From NCBI GenBank assembly GCA_024403415.1, contig JAKSRY010000001.1, positions 124,001 to 188,000 on the forward strand: 64,000 bases of DNA. Reading direction: 5' to 3'. The stretch is from Lachnospiraceae bacterium (GTDB lineage: Bacteria; Bacillota; Clostridia; Lachnospirales; Lachnospiraceae). The notes below the pieces were generated by a model. It was not told the origin of the DNA, did not search any database, and was given only the letters and a program-made list of their open reading frames with translations. Each line of letters starts with the position of its first letter. Within the stretch, counting starts at the first letter, position 1. Made by a program: the position numbers and the translations under genes. This document shows, piece after piece, positions 33,671 to 44,121 of this stretch.

Positions 33671-35191
33671 TTATCCTTCTCCCTCCATCCGCTTTAATGC
33701 TTCTTCGTACATTGCAAGCAATTCCTCCTGAGAAGGTCCTGTAGAATAATTTCCATTTTTTATGTTTGCAATGGCATTCTTAACATTGGCAATACTTCCG
33801 GAAGCAATAGCAGCCTCTATTGTAGACCTGGCTGCTGCATTATCAGTAGCCGTTCCGACAATTGCATATTTTTTAGCAGGTTTATAAACACTGTAATTCA
33901 CAAGTTCTCTGGTGGTTTCACCATTCTCTGTTACAACCTTCCAAAGATTCGCGGTATATCCGATATGAGCAGACTGAACTTCTATTGATCCTACAGGTTT
34001 TGAAGAATCAGGGAAAATATCCTCTCCCTCGGGAACTGTTTTACTGAGCACTTCACTTTCATACTCAACAACTCTGTCCTTGGATCTTGTTTCATGTCCA
34101 TATATTGTTATATATAACTGCTTGTCTTCTGTAGTATGAGCCTCAATATATATAGGGGCATCGGTGTTATTTACAAACTTAAAATCTATTCCCGATGCTT
34201 CAGCAATGGTCGCGTCACGTCCGGGTGACACATAACCTACTATCATTGCATGGTTCTTTCTCTCAGTTACCTCAAGTTCTGCATAAAGAACAGAATTATA
34301 TAAAGTAGAAGAAACCTGACAGATACCTCCACCGATACTGTCAACAACCTTTCCGCCTGAATATGCAGCGCCTATTTCATAACCATTAGCTTTAGTAAAT
34401 GGTTTAATGTGGTCATAGAAAGAATACTCTTCTCCCGGATAAATAATACTTCCGTTAATAAGTCTTGCACCATTTCTTACATTCGCACTTCTGTTTGCGC
34501 CTGATGACTTAAAATCTGTATGGAAAGTTCCGAGAACATCCTTAACCAGTGACAATTCCTCATAAGTTCCTTCCGGATCATCCACATTCACAACCAGCTG
34601 AAAAGACGTATTTTCACCTGTCCATTCTTTTGTCATGTAATCAGCAAGTTTTTCAACCGAAGCTTCAACATCAAGTACTGCGCCGTTAACTCCCTGATTG
34701 ATAATAAACTGACCATCCTCAAAAACTAATTCACCATTTTGAGCTTCATTATCAAAGGTAGCACACTTTTCCTCTAAAATTGCTTTGATTTTATCATTAT
34801 TAACTCCGTATTCAATCGGATAAATCTGATTCATATACTGGAGTCTTTTCTTTTCCTTATATCTGGAAACAACATTACCGGAATTGCCAAGAGCAACAGC
34901 TTCTTTAATAATTTCGGGATTTGACCAGCAAAATCCCATTTCTGACGGAGAAACAGTAACCTCCTCATCATTAACCGTAATTAATGTAATAGTCCTGCCG
35001 GACAGTTCACTAATCACTTTATTGACAGTTGCTTCAGCTTCATCTGATGTCATTCCTCCAAGCGGAATATTTCCTGCATATACCCCGTCAATTATTCGGC
35101 TGTTATCTGCAGAACCGCTCACCGGAAGAGTCATCAGAAACAATACTGATGCAAATAATGAAATTATAAAATATAAAAAATGTCTCTTCAT
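33671..35191 (-). CDS. VanW-family protein with peptidoglycan-binding-like N-terminus
   Basis: This 506-residue exported protein has a signal peptide or signal anchor (about 1-27). Residues about 35-215 carry two repeats of the putative peptidoglycan-binding type (VYAGNIPLGGMTSDEAEATV). The VanW domain follows (about 225-355, NVRNGARLINGSIIYPGEEYSF, IGGGICQVSSTLYNSVLYAEL) and a Ser/Ala-rich tail. The VanW name comes from vancomycin-resistance clusters, but most members are housekeeping envelope proteins of unknown function. TTTGGAG precedes ATG 35191. A 34-codon membrane peptide gene ends 41 bases upstream on the same strand. Confidence 0.9.
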   Translation of the reverse strand: MKRHFLYFIISLFASVLFLMTLPVSGSADNSRIIDGVYAGNIPLGGMTSDEAEATVNKVISELSGRTITLITVNDEEVTVSPSEMGFCWSNPEIIKEAVALGNSGNVVSRYKEKKRLQYMNQIYPIEYGVNNDKIKAILEEKCATFDNEAQNGELVFEDGQFIINQGVNGAVLDVEASVEKLADYMTKEWTGENTSFQLVVNVDDPEGTYEELSLVKDVLGTFHTDFKSSGANRSANVRNGARLINGSIIYPGEEYSFYDHIKPFTKANGYEIGAAYSGGKVVDSIGGGICQVSSTLYNSVLYAELEVTERKNHAMIVGYVSPGRDATIAEASGIDFKFVNNTDAPIYIEAHTTEDKQLYITIYGHETRSKDRVVEYESEVLSKTVPEGEDIFPDSSKPVGSIEVQSAHIGYTANLWKVVTENGETTRELVNYSVYKPAKKYAIVGTATDNAAARSTIEAAIASGSIANVKNAIANIKNGNYSTGPSQEELLAMYEEALKRMEGEG

Positions 35192-35232
35192 ATGCCATCT
35201 CCAAAATTATTGCATACGTATCGTCATAAATG

Positions 35233-35337
35233 TTATAGTTGTGTTGCAAGTAACGGAATAACCATAGCCAGTATCAAAATAACTACTATAACAATAGAAA
35301 GAATTCTTTTTGTTTTTTTATTGTGCAAATTGAACAT
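35233..35337 (-). CDS. Putative 34-residue membrane micropeptide
   Basis: A short ORF from ATG 35337 to stop 35233 encodes a basic N-terminus (NLHNKKTKR, residues 3-11) followed by a hydrophobic helix (ILSIVIVVILILAM) and a short tail. GAGGA precedes the ATG by about six bases. It is directly upstream of vanW on the same strand without a terminator. The layout recalls small single-span proteins such as Prli42 of Listeria, but no homology is claimed. The positive-inside arrangement and ribosome site support a real product. Confidence 0.62.
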   Translation of the reverse strand: MFNLHNKKTKRILSIVIVVILILAMVIPLLATQL

Positions 35338-35379
35338 ATTTGTCCTCACTTTTTGGTTGTTCTGATGAAAGGATTATAT

Positions 35380-35991
35380 ATGATATATTATTGGTTTGCA
35401 AGCTTTATAATACTATGTTTGCTATTATCTTACGAGCTTAAAAAAAGAAAGAAAAAAGAGACAAAAGTATATGAAGAATTTCTTGATGAAGAGGCCCGTG
35501 CAAACAGCACAAGACGTAAGCCAATGGACGATCTTCAATTTATCACTATTCCTTTTGATACTCTCCCGTTAGCATCCCTTCCTGACAACGAAAAGGTTCG
35601 TGAAAACATAGAAATACTAAAAACTATATCGGATTCAGGAATTGTAAATTTAACAGGATATTCAAATACTGATTTAAAACTTAAATACGGAGTTCCAAAT
35701 CTTCCTATTTTATCCGAATATGACGCTGCTTACACTTCAATGGTTCGTGCACTGTATACCTGGGGTGATGAATTGCATAAGAATCACCTTGATGAAGATG
35801 CCGTAACCGTACTGGAATTTGCCGTAAGTACAGGTTCCGATGTCAGCAGGACCTATGATATTCTCGCAGAAATATATAGAGAGTCTGATTCCTATAAAAA
35901 AATAGAAGAACTGATAGATAAGGTCTCTACTATCAATTCTTCCAATAAAAATAACATTATCAGACATCTTAAAAGTTATCTTCCCGAATAA
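35380..35991 (+). CDS. Membrane-anchored helical-repeat protein of unknown function
   Basis: This 203-residue protein has a membrane helix at its extreme N-terminus (IYYWFASFIILCLLL), a basic stretch (KKRKKKE) and a cytosolic domain. Residues about 120-200 look TPR-like (DEDAVTVLEFAVSTGS, RTYDILAEIYRESDSYKKIEEL). ATG 35380 has GAAAGGA seven bases upstream; longer in-frame starts lack a site. It is divergent from the micropeptide gene and its last 16 bases overlap the 3' end of nth on the other strand. No family is recognised beyond the repeat. Confidence 0.72.
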   Translation: MIYYWFASFIILCLLLSYELKKRKKKETKVYEEFLDEEARANSTRRKPMDDLQFITIPFDTLPLASLPDNEKVRENIEILKTISDSGIVNLTGYSNTDLKLKYGVPNLPILSEYDAAYTSMVRALYTWGDELHKNHLDEDAVTVLEFAVSTGSDVSRTYDILAEIYRESDSYKKIEELIDKVSTINSSNKNNIIRHLKSYLPE

Positions 35992-36611
35992 TGTTTGCAA
36001 ACCTCTTTTAGAAAGCACCCTTCACACATTGGAACCGGTGCCTTACAGACAGTTCTTCCTAGAGTAATCAGATCTTTATTCCAAAGTGTCCAATGGTCTT
36101 TGGGAAGTTTTTTCATAAGATCAAACTCAATTTTCACCGGATCGTCTTCTTTTGTTACTCCAAGTTTCCCTGAGATTCTCTTCACATGTGTATCTACCAC
36201 AATACACGGTTCTTTGTAAATATGGCATCTGATTACATTCGCAGTCTTTCTGCCAACTCCCGGCAACGATGTAAGATCTTCTATCTTTCTTGGAACCTCA
36301 CCATCAAATCTGCTTAATATTGCATTGCTCAGTCCGATAATATTCTTTGCTTTATTATGAAAAAAGCCTGTGGATTTTATATCTTTTTCAAGCTCTTTTA
36401 AGTCGGCCTTCGCAAATGCATCAAGATCCGGATATTTCTTAAATAAATCCTTTGTAACCAGATTCACCCTGGCATCTGTGCACTGTGCACTAAGCACAGT
36501 GGCTATCAGTAGCTGCCAGGGCGTATCATACTCAAGGAAACAGTACTCATCAGTACCGTATTCCTTGTCCAATAATTCAATTATTGCTTTAATTCTGCTT
36601 TTTATTTCCAA
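35976..36611 (-). CDS. nth: Endonuclease III
   Basis: This is a 211-residue DNA glycosylase/AP lyase of base excision repair for oxidised pyrimidines. The helix-hairpin-helix with catalytic Lys is [11 protein letters not shown], the catalytic Asp lies in VVDTHVKR, and the 4Fe-4S loop is C-x6-C-x2-C-x5-C ([17 protein letters not shown]). It overlaps the end of dnaJ by 10 bases, so it forms the tail of the hrcA-grpE-dnaK-dnaJ operon and may be co-induced by heat stress. It converges with the plus-strand gene ending at 35991. Confidence 0.96.
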   Translation of the reverse strand: MEIKSRIKAIIELLDKEYGTDEYCFLEYDTPWQLLIATVLSAQCTDARVNLVTKDLFKKYPDLDAFAKADLKELEKDIKSTGFFHNKAKNIIGLSNAILSRFDGEVPRKIEDLTSLPGVGRKTANVIRCHIYKEPCIVVDTHVKRISGKLGVTKEDDPVKIEFDLMKKLPKDHWTLWNKDLITLGRTVCKAPVPMCEGCFLKEVCKHYSGR

Positions 36612-37753
36612 AATTTCTTTTTCTTGTCTCTTTCGGCATCTACATTTTCTGCAGCATGAAGACTGTTGCCAGTAAGCTCATCAAAACGCTTCAGAAGATC
36701 TTTTGCTTCCTGTGAAAGTTTATCCGGAGTTTCAACAATAAGAGTTATGTAGTGGTCACCACGTACCTCTTTATTCCTTAATGTAGGAACACCCTTACCT
36801 TTAAGTCTTACCTTCGTATCTGTCTGAGTTCCGGGTTTAACAGTATAAATAACCTTACCGTCAACAGTATCAACAACAATATCTCCACCTAATGCAGCTA
36901 TTGCATATGAAATAGGAACTGAAGAATAAATATTGTAATCCTGTCTCTGGAATATCGGATGCCTTGCAACAATAACTTCTACAAGAAGATCTCCTCTCGG
37001 GCCTCCATTTACTCCCGGTTCACCCTTTTCACGTATTCTTACACTCTGTCCATTATCAATTCCCGCAGGGATTGATACCGAAATCTTCTTTCGGCTTGCT
37101 ATATAACCATTTCCATGGCAGTCCGGGCATTTCTCTTTAACAACTTTTCCGGAACCATTACAATCGGGACATGTCTGAACATTTCTTACTGTTCCAAAGA
37201 AGGTCTGTGAAGTATATACTACCTGACCTTTTCCACCACACTTCGAGCAGGTCTCCGATGTAGTTCCTTCCTTAGCTCCTGTGCCATGACACTTAGGACA
37301 GTCATCCTTCAATGTGAGTTCTATTTCTTTTTCAACACCAAAAACAGCCTCTTCAAAGGTAATTCTTACGCTTGTTCTGATGTTGGCACCTTTCATAGGG
37401 CCATTATTCGTTCTTGATCTTCTTCCGCCACCGAAGAAATCACCAAATATATCACCAAATATATCTGAAAAATCTCCGCCGTTGAAATCAAAGCCGCCAA
37501 AGCCACCTCCGCCGGCACCACCATCAAAGGCTGCATGTCCAAACTGATCATATTGTTTACGTTTCTCAGGGTCACTTAAAACTGCATATGCTTCTGAAGC
37601 TTCCTTAAACTTTGCTTCCGCAGTAGCATCACCCGGATTCATATCCGGGTGATACTTCTTAGCTAATTCTCTATATGCTCTTTTAATAGCTGCGTCATCT
37701 GCAGACTTTTCGACACCGAGGACTTCATAATAGTCTCGTTTAGTCTCTGCCAT
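36602..37753 (-). CDS. dnaJ: Chaperone DnaJ
   Basis: DnaJ is the Hsp40 co-chaperone that delivers substrates to DnaK and stimulates its ATPase. The 383 residues contain a J domain with the HPD motif (YHPDMN, about residue 34), a Gly/Phe-rich linker (about 72-115), four CxxCxGxG zinc repeats ([32 protein letters not shown]) and the C-terminal substrate-binding domains. It begins 3 bases after dnaK and overlaps nth. Type I DnaJ with all motifs intact. Confidence 0.98.
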   Translation of the reverse strand: MAETKRDYYEVLGVEKSADDAAIKRAYRELAKKYHPDMNPGDATAEAKFKEASEAYAVLSDPEKRKQYDQFGHAAFDGGAGGGGFGGFDFNGGDFSDIFGDIFGDFFGGGRRSRTNNGPMKGANIRTSVRITFEEAVFGVEKEIELTLKDDCPKCHGTGAKEGTTSETCSKCGGKGQVVYTSQTFFGTVRNVQTCPDCNGSGKVVKEKCPDCHGNGYIASRKKISVSIPAGIDNGQSVRIREKGEPGVNGGPRGDLLVEVIVARHPIFQRQDYNIYSSVPISYAIAALGGDIVVDTVDGKVIYTVKPGTQTDTKVRLKGKGVPTLRNKEVRGDHYITLIVETPDKLSQEAKDLLKRFDELTGNSLHAAENVDAERDKKKKFWK

Positions 37754-37756
37754 TAT

Positions 37757-39664
<1,908 letters not shown>

Positions 39665-39694
39665 TCAAATATGTTAATTCATCTTATATATTTA

Positions 39695-40324
39695 TTACTG
39701 CACTACTGCGACCATGCTGTGTCTTACGACCTGACCGCGGTAGGTATAGCCTTTAAGTAATTCCTGTGCCACAAAACCTGATTCATATTCTTCAGATTCA
39801 ACCTGCATTACCGCATTATGAAGCTCAGGATTAAATTCCTTTCCGACTGTTTCAATCGGAACAACTTCCATCTTTTCAAATTCTGAAATCAGCTGCTTAT
39901 AAATCATTTCCATTCCGTCTGCAAAAGCGCTTCCCTTTTCATTCTCCGAAATGGATGCAAGTCCTCTTTCAAAATTATCAACTATCGGAAGCATCTTCTC
40001 TATTACTGATTTTGCTCCTGTCTCAAACATCTGAGCTTTTTCTTTTTCAGTACGATTTCTGAAGTTTTCAAACTCTGCAAGCTGTCTCTTAACTCTGTCC
40101 TCGAGTTCTTCAACCTTTTCTTTCATTGCGTCCTGTTTCTTGTCAGCTTTATTTTTCTTCTTAAAGAACTTCTTTTCGTCTTTTTCTTCTTCAGAATCTT
40201 CATTCTCCGGATTCTCATCAACTTCTTCATCTAAATTCGCAGAAGCTGCTTTTTCAATTTCTTCAGGATCCAGAATATCTTTTTCCTTCATTTCTTCTTC
40301 AGGTGTTTTCTTGGTTTCTTCCAT
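39695..40324 (-). CDS. grpE: Nucleotide exchange factor GrpE
   Basis: GrpE releases ADP from DnaK. The 209 residues have an acidic, Glu/Lys-rich N-terminus (about 1-75), a long dimerising helix (about 80-125, ELEDRVKRQLAEFENFRNR) and a beta domain with AVMQVESEEY and GYTYRGQVVRHSMVAV. I place the start at ATG 40324, where ACGGAGG lies six bases upstream; the longer in-frame start at 40357 lies inside hrcA and lacks a site. It follows hrcA by 13 bases. Confidence 0.96.
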   Translation of the reverse strand: MEETKKTPEEEMKEKDILDPEEIEKAASANLDEEVDENPENEDSEEEKDEKKFFKKKNKADKKQDAMKEKVEELEDRVKRQLAEFENFRNRTEKEKAQMFETGAKSVIEKMLPIVDNFERGLASISENEKGSAFADGMEMIYKQLISEFEKMEVVPIETVGKEFNPELHNAVMQVESEEYESGFVAQELLKGYTYRGQVVRHSMVAVVQ

Positions 40325-40337
40325 CTCAACCTCCGTA

Positions 40338-41363
40338 TTACTTCTTATATAAATCATCTAACTGATGAGTTATATTTTTCAATGTATTTACAACCTTGTC
40401 ATAATCCATTCTCTTTGGTCCGACAATTCCTATCGTTCCTCTGAGTCCGTCTCCAAGATCATATGTTGCTGTTACAATACTGCAGTCCTTCATACTCTGG
40501 ATAGGTGCCTCGTCTCCGATATACACCTGAATTCCGGTTCCTTCTTCACCCGAAAGCGAATCGGATATAAGACTTGTAAGCTGTTGCTTCTCCTCAAGCG
40601 TATGAATAATGTCTGATGCTTTTCTGTTATCCGAAAGTTCAGGATACTTGAATATGTTGGTTGCTCCTGATGTATAAATCTGAAGCTCTTCTTCAACATT
40701 AATCTGCTCGGCAATTGCATCTATAACTTCCGATACAACATCCTGATGTGTTCCGGCCTGAAGCTTCATCGCTGTAATCATTGGAAGATTAATTTCTTCT
40801 ATTGCCTTACCACAAAGATTTGTGTTAAGCAGAAGATTCAGCTTAAGCAGCGTTTCATCATTCATTTCTTCAGAAACAGAAATAACATTATTCTTAATAA
40901 CATTTCCTTCTGCTACCACAACTGCAAGGAGCTGTTTTGTATCAATTCTGCTAAGCTGCAGGAATTTGATTTTATTTGTCGAAATGGCCGGAGCAGAAAT
41001 CATGGTAGCATAATTGGTATTTGAAGCAAGTACCTTGGCAACATTCATTAATACCTTATCAACCTTGGCCTCTTTCTCAATTATTACCTCTTTAAGTTCC
41101 TCTATTTCCCGTTCTTTCTCCTCCATAATGGTATCTACATATAATCTGTATCCTTTATCTGAAGGAATTCTTCCGGCTGAAGTATGCGGCTGCAAAATGT
41201 AACCCATCTCTTCAAGATCTGCCATCTCATTTCTGATTGTTGCCGAACTTAAATTCAAATCCGTATATTTTGAGATGGTTCTGCTGCCTACCGGCTCTCC
41301 GGTTTCAAGGTAATTCTTTATTATTGCATGCAATATTTTTATTTTTCTTTCGTCTAATATCAT
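40338..41363 (-). CDS. hrcA: Heat-inducible transcription repressor HrcA
   Basis: HrcA represses the dnaK operon by binding CIRCE. The protein has an N-terminal winged helix (about 1-75, ETGEPVGSRTISKYTDLNLSSATIRNEMADLEEMGY), a central inserted domain and a GAF-like C-terminal domain (GTIGIVGPKRMDYDKV). I place the start at ATG 41363 (MILDERKIKILHAI), 341 residues. The in-frame ATG at 41399 lies inside the CIRCE operator and has no ribosome site, though the site for 41363 (CAGGG, 11 bases away) is itself weak. It is first in the operon hrcA-grpE-dnaK-dnaJ-nth. Confidence 0.96.
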   Translation of the reverse strand: MILDERKIKILHAIIKNYLETGEPVGSRTISKYTDLNLSSATIRNEMADLEEMGYILQPHTSAGRIPSDKGYRLYVDTIMEEKEREIEELKEVIIEKEAKVDKVLMNVAKVLASNTNYATMISAPAISTNKIKFLQLSRIDTKQLLAVVVAEGNVIKNNVISVSEEMNDETLLKLNLLLNTNLCGKAIEEINLPMITAMKLQAGTHQDVVSEVIDAIAEQINVEEELQIYTSGATNIFKYPELSDNRKASDIIHTLEEKQQLTSLISDSLSGEEGTGIQVYIGDEAPIQSMKDCSIVTATYDLGDGLRGTIGIVGPKRMDYDKVVNTLKNITHQLDDLYKK

Positions 41364-41388
41364 ATGCGGCTTACCCTGTTCTGTCTTG

Positions 41389-41415
41389 TTAGCACTCATT
41401 TAATTGGAGTGCTAA
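41389..41415 (-). promoter_or_regulatory. CIRCE operator
   Basis: TTAGCACTC-N9-GAGTGCTAA is an exact match to CIRCE, the HrcA-binding inverted repeat. It lies 17 bases downstream of the -10 box and just before hrcA. Confidence 0.98.
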
Positions 41416-41432
41416 TACTCTGTACATATAGT

Positions 41433-41461
41433 AAGATATCACCGGCACATAAAAGTGTCAA
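41433..41461 (-). promoter_or_regulatory. Promoter of the hrcA-dnaK operon
   Basis: TTGACA (41456-41461), a 17-base spacer and TATCTT (41433-41438) on the minus strand, a sigma-A promoter placing the CIRCE element in the 5' leader. Confidence 0.85.
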
Positions 41462-41484
41462 CACCTCAATTATTAAGAAATTAT

Positions 41485-41518
41485 AAAAAAGAAGACCCCG
41501 CATTTACTGCGAGGTCTC
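41485..41518 (-). terminator. Terminator after the DUF6465 gene
   Basis: A 9-bp stem AGACCTCGC/GCGGGGTCT with one G-T pair and a seven-base loop is followed by TCTTTTTT on the minus strand. Confidence 0.85.
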
Positions 41519-41548
41519 AAATGTAATCTTATTCTTAATTACTTCTTA

Positions 41549-42031
41549 TTAGATGAAGAAAGAACCTGTAACATCACCATTGATTACATAGTATGTTGTG
41601 CTCTCTTCAGGCTTAACATAAAGCTCAACTGACTTAAAATCAGCAGCCTTTCCGTTAAGATCGTACTTCCAAACATCCTTAGCGATGTTCAAAAGATCAT
41701 CTGGTGTATATGATTTTCCGGCAAATTCAAAGTTAACTGTAACTTTAGCATCAGCCTTCTTTGCAGGTGCTTTAGCTTCTGTCTTCTTTGCAGGTGCCTT
41801 AGCTGCAGCCTTCTTTGCAGGTGCTTCAGCCTTCTTAGCTTCTGCTTTAACAGCTTCTGCCTTAACTGTAGCAGCCTTAGCTGTTGTTGTTGTCTTAGTA
41901 GCAGCCTTCTTTGCAGGTGCCTTCTTAGCGGGTGCCTTTTTAGCAGGTGCTTCAACCTTCTTAGCTTCTTCTTTTACTTCAACTTTCTTAGGTACGATAA
42001 CCTTAGCTGTTGCTTTCTTTTCTTCTGCCAT
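41549..42031 (-). CDS. Lys/Ala-rich DUF6465 protein
   Basis: This 160-residue protein has a histone-H1-like N-terminus (about 1-95) made of APAKKA/EAKKAE repeats and a compact C-terminal domain (about 97-160: VNFEFAGKSYTPDDLLNIA, KSVELYVKPEESTTYYVING) that fits DUF6465, a group seen in Lachnospiraceae. The basic tail suggests DNA or RNA binding; that is inference. It is monocistronic with a strong promoter and terminator. The DNA of the repeat region is biased to G, C and A in codon rhythm, which creates long false ORFs on the opposite strand. Confidence 0.82.
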   Translation of the reverse strand: MAEEKKATAKVIVPKKVEVKEEAKKVEAPAKKAPAKKAPAKKAATKTTTTAKAATVKAEAVKAEAKKAEAPAKKAAAKAPAKKTEAKAPAKKADAKVTVNFEFAGKSYTPDDLLNIAKDVWKYDLNGKAADFKSVELYVKPEESTTYYVINGDVTGSFFI

Positions 42032-42104
42032 GATTAAATCTCCTCTCTTTCAAACTAATCAATCACACATAGAATTACTATTTTTCATAAATTTTTCCAA
42101 ACAT

Positions 42105-42133
42105 AAAATAGCGCACTTTTATATTTTTGTCAA
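42105..42133 (-). promoter_or_regulatory. Promoter of the DUF6465 gene
   Basis: TTGACA (42128-42133), a 17-base spacer and TATTTT (42105-42110) on the minus strand, about 70 bases before ATG 42031. Confidence 0.78.
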
Positions 42134-42221
42134 CCAACATGCATAAATTGTGGATAAATAACAATAAAATTGCATTATTATACTTTATCGAACGGATAAT
42201 ATGGTCAAAATCAACAAAATA

Positions 42222-43412
42222 CTATTTGCCGTAACATTCCTTAACAAACTTACGAAGCATAGGAATTGATCTTTCAACCTTTTCAGTATCAATACAATAA
42301 GCCATTCTGAAATATCCCGGAACTCCAAAACTGTCGGAAGGAACAAGAATTAAGTCGTACTCCTTAGCTTTATTACAGAAGGCAACTGCATCATCTTCCA
42401 AAGCCTTGGGGAAAATATAGAATGTTCCACCCGGTCTTACTACTTCAAAGCCAAGAGCAGTCAGCTCATCATAAAGAATATTCATATTTTTTTCATATAC
42501 AGCCATATCTGAGGTCATATCAAGGACATTTGCCACACCATACTGCATCATTGAAGATGGACAGTTATGACCTGTGCCTCTTGAAATCTGTGCACAGATT
42601 GCTGATATAAGTTCAGCATCCGTACATTTTGGATTGGCGGCAACATATCCTATTCTTTCTCCGGGAAGGGATAAAGATTTAGAATATGAATAGCATGACA
42701 GCGTATTATCATAAAATTTAGAAACATACGGAGCATCGATTCCGTCAAAAACTATCTCACGATATGGTTCATCTGAAATCAGGAAAATATCATGTCCATA
42801 CTCTTCCTGCTTCTTATTTAAATAGTCAGCAAGGCGTGTAAGTGTCTCGGCACTATACACAACTCCTGAAGGATTGTTAGGTGTATTAACAAGTACTGCT
42901 GCCACCTTTTCATTAAACATTTCATCAAGTTTTTCAAAATTAATCTGAAAATCCTTTGTATTTGCAGGAACCACCTTTAAGCAGGCTCCCGTTCCGTTAA
43001 TATAAGGAAAATATTCAGGGAAAAATGGTGCAAATGTAATTACTTCGTCTCCCGGTTCGGTAACACATCTTACAGCGTGAGCAATTGCTCCGGCAGCACC
43101 GGTTGTTGGAAAGATATGATTTCCTGTGTAATTCATTCCAAAACGCTTATTCAGGCTTTCGGCAATGGCATCCTTAACAGAAGGAATACCTACGGAAGGT
43201 GAATATCCATGAAGTTCCATTGACGATTTACTGCCTATCATTTCGATAAGTCCGTCATTAAACTCCTTTGGAACCGGAACAGAAGGATTTCCCAAACTGT
43301 AATCAAAAACATTTTCGTAACCGATTTCTTTTCCTCTTGCAGTAGCAAATTCAGAAAGCTGTCTGATAACTGATTTGCCCTGTAACATTTGTTTATAAGC
43401 CTGATTAATCAT
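42222..43412 (-). CDS. PLP-dependent aminotransferase
   Basis: This 396-residue class I/II aminotransferase carries FDYSLGNPSVPVPKEF, TTGAAGAIAHAVRCV, the NTPNNPSGVVY segment and the PLP lysine in YSYSKSLSLPGERIGY. It differs clearly from the aminotransferase at 31459, so the two are not recent duplicates. Substrate unknown; the ending (VEKSIPMLRKF-like helix) is normal. It starts two bases after the DUF1905/C39-like gene, which is an odd partner. It may be the last gene of a run reaching back to glnN. Confidence 0.92.
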   Translation of the reverse strand: MINQAYKQMLQGKSVIRQLSEFATARGKEIGYENVFDYSLGNPSVPVPKEFNDGLIEMIGSKSSMELHGYSPSVGIPSVKDAIAESLNKRFGMNYTGNHIFPTTGAAGAIAHAVRCVTEPGDEVITFAPFFPEYFPYINGTGACLKVVPANTKDFQINFEKLDEMFNEKVAAVLVNTPNNPSGVVYSAETLTRLADYLNKKQEEYGHDIFLISDEPYREIVFDGIDAPYVSKFYDNTLSCYSYSKSLSLPGERIGYVAANPKCTDAELISAICAQISRGTGHNCPSSMMQYGVANVLDMTSDMAVYEKNMNILYDELTALGFEVVRPGGTFYIFPKALEDDAVAFCNKAKEYDLILVPSDSFGVPGYFRMAYCIDTEKVERSIPMLRKFVKECYGK

Positions 43413-43414
43413 TT

Positions 43415-44092
43415 TTATTCTCCTAATCTGATTTCAAGATATCCTAAAAGTTTTGATGTATCATACTCCTCAAAAATACCATCATTAGGGTCATAGTACT
43501 TACCCTTAAAGTACAGCAGGTAATGACAGAAACGTCCCATCTTTTCCATAAGGATTGCACATCTTGGAAGTGTTGTTTCCTTACCCTCGGTGAATACAAT
43601 AACGTGGCTGTGATCTATTCCGTAATAATTCAAAGCAGATATCACATGTCCCATGGTTGCCTGCCATTCTCTGCATCCCATTTCTGAACAAACTTCTGCA
43701 ATAGTGTTTCCGGCAAGCATCGCAACAACAGTCTGGCCACAGGTTCCGTCTATTGGCTGGATAATGATATCAATGTCGTCAATCTTTCTTATTGGATTTT
43801 CCAGTGAATAAGGACTGTTCTGATTCATTCTTATCAAAGAACCTGAAACTTCAATAAGGAAGTTATGCTCTTCTTTCACGTCTATATTTTTAACATCGTC
43901 CGATGTCAGCCGAATCACATAACTGCCATCCTGATTGGCAGGAGTGAGTTCACAGTTAATGATATTATTATCCACCATAAGTGTTGCACTTATGTGTTCT
44001 CTTTTTTTATTAACTTCCCACACATTGAAAGGAAGAGCTATGCAGTACGAACCTGCATCCTCCTTCATTTTACCCTTAAAAAAATACTTCAT
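43415..44092 (-). CDS. DUF1905-like / C39-peptidase-like fusion protein
   Basis: This 225-residue protein appears to have two parts. Residues about 3-85 resemble the DUF1905 beta-barrel (YFFKGKM...YCIALPFNVWEV...FLIEVSG). Residues about 105-220 look like a papain-fold cysteine peptidase: Gln112 six residues before Cys118 (QPIDGTC), His190 (CHYLLYF) and Asp201 (YYDPNDG) are spaced as in C39-type enzymes. There is no signal peptide. It lies between glnN and an aminotransferase with 29- and 2-base gaps. I know of no characterised protein with this order; cysteine peptidase or amidase activity is an inference from the triad. Confidence 0.65.
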   Translation of the reverse strand: MKYFFKGKMKEDAGSYCIALPFNVWEVNKKREHISATLMVDNNIINCELTPANQDGSYVIRLTSDDVKNIDVKEEHNFLIEVSGSLIRMNQNSPYSLENPIRKIDDIDIIIQPIDGTCGQTVVAMLAGNTIAEVCSEMGCREWQATMGHVISALNYYGIDHSHVIVFTEGKETTLPRCAILMEKMGRFCHYLLYFKGKYYDPNDGIFEEYDTSKLLGYLEIRLGE

Positions 44093-44121
44093 TTTGTTAC
44101 CCTCTCTATACTCGTTTATAT

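Noticed and set aside
41685..42146. 153-codon plus-strand ORF and Lys/Ala tandem repeat in DNA
   Set aside because: Both are by-products of the Lys/Ala-rich coding repeats of the DUF6465 gene, not a separate gene or satellite.
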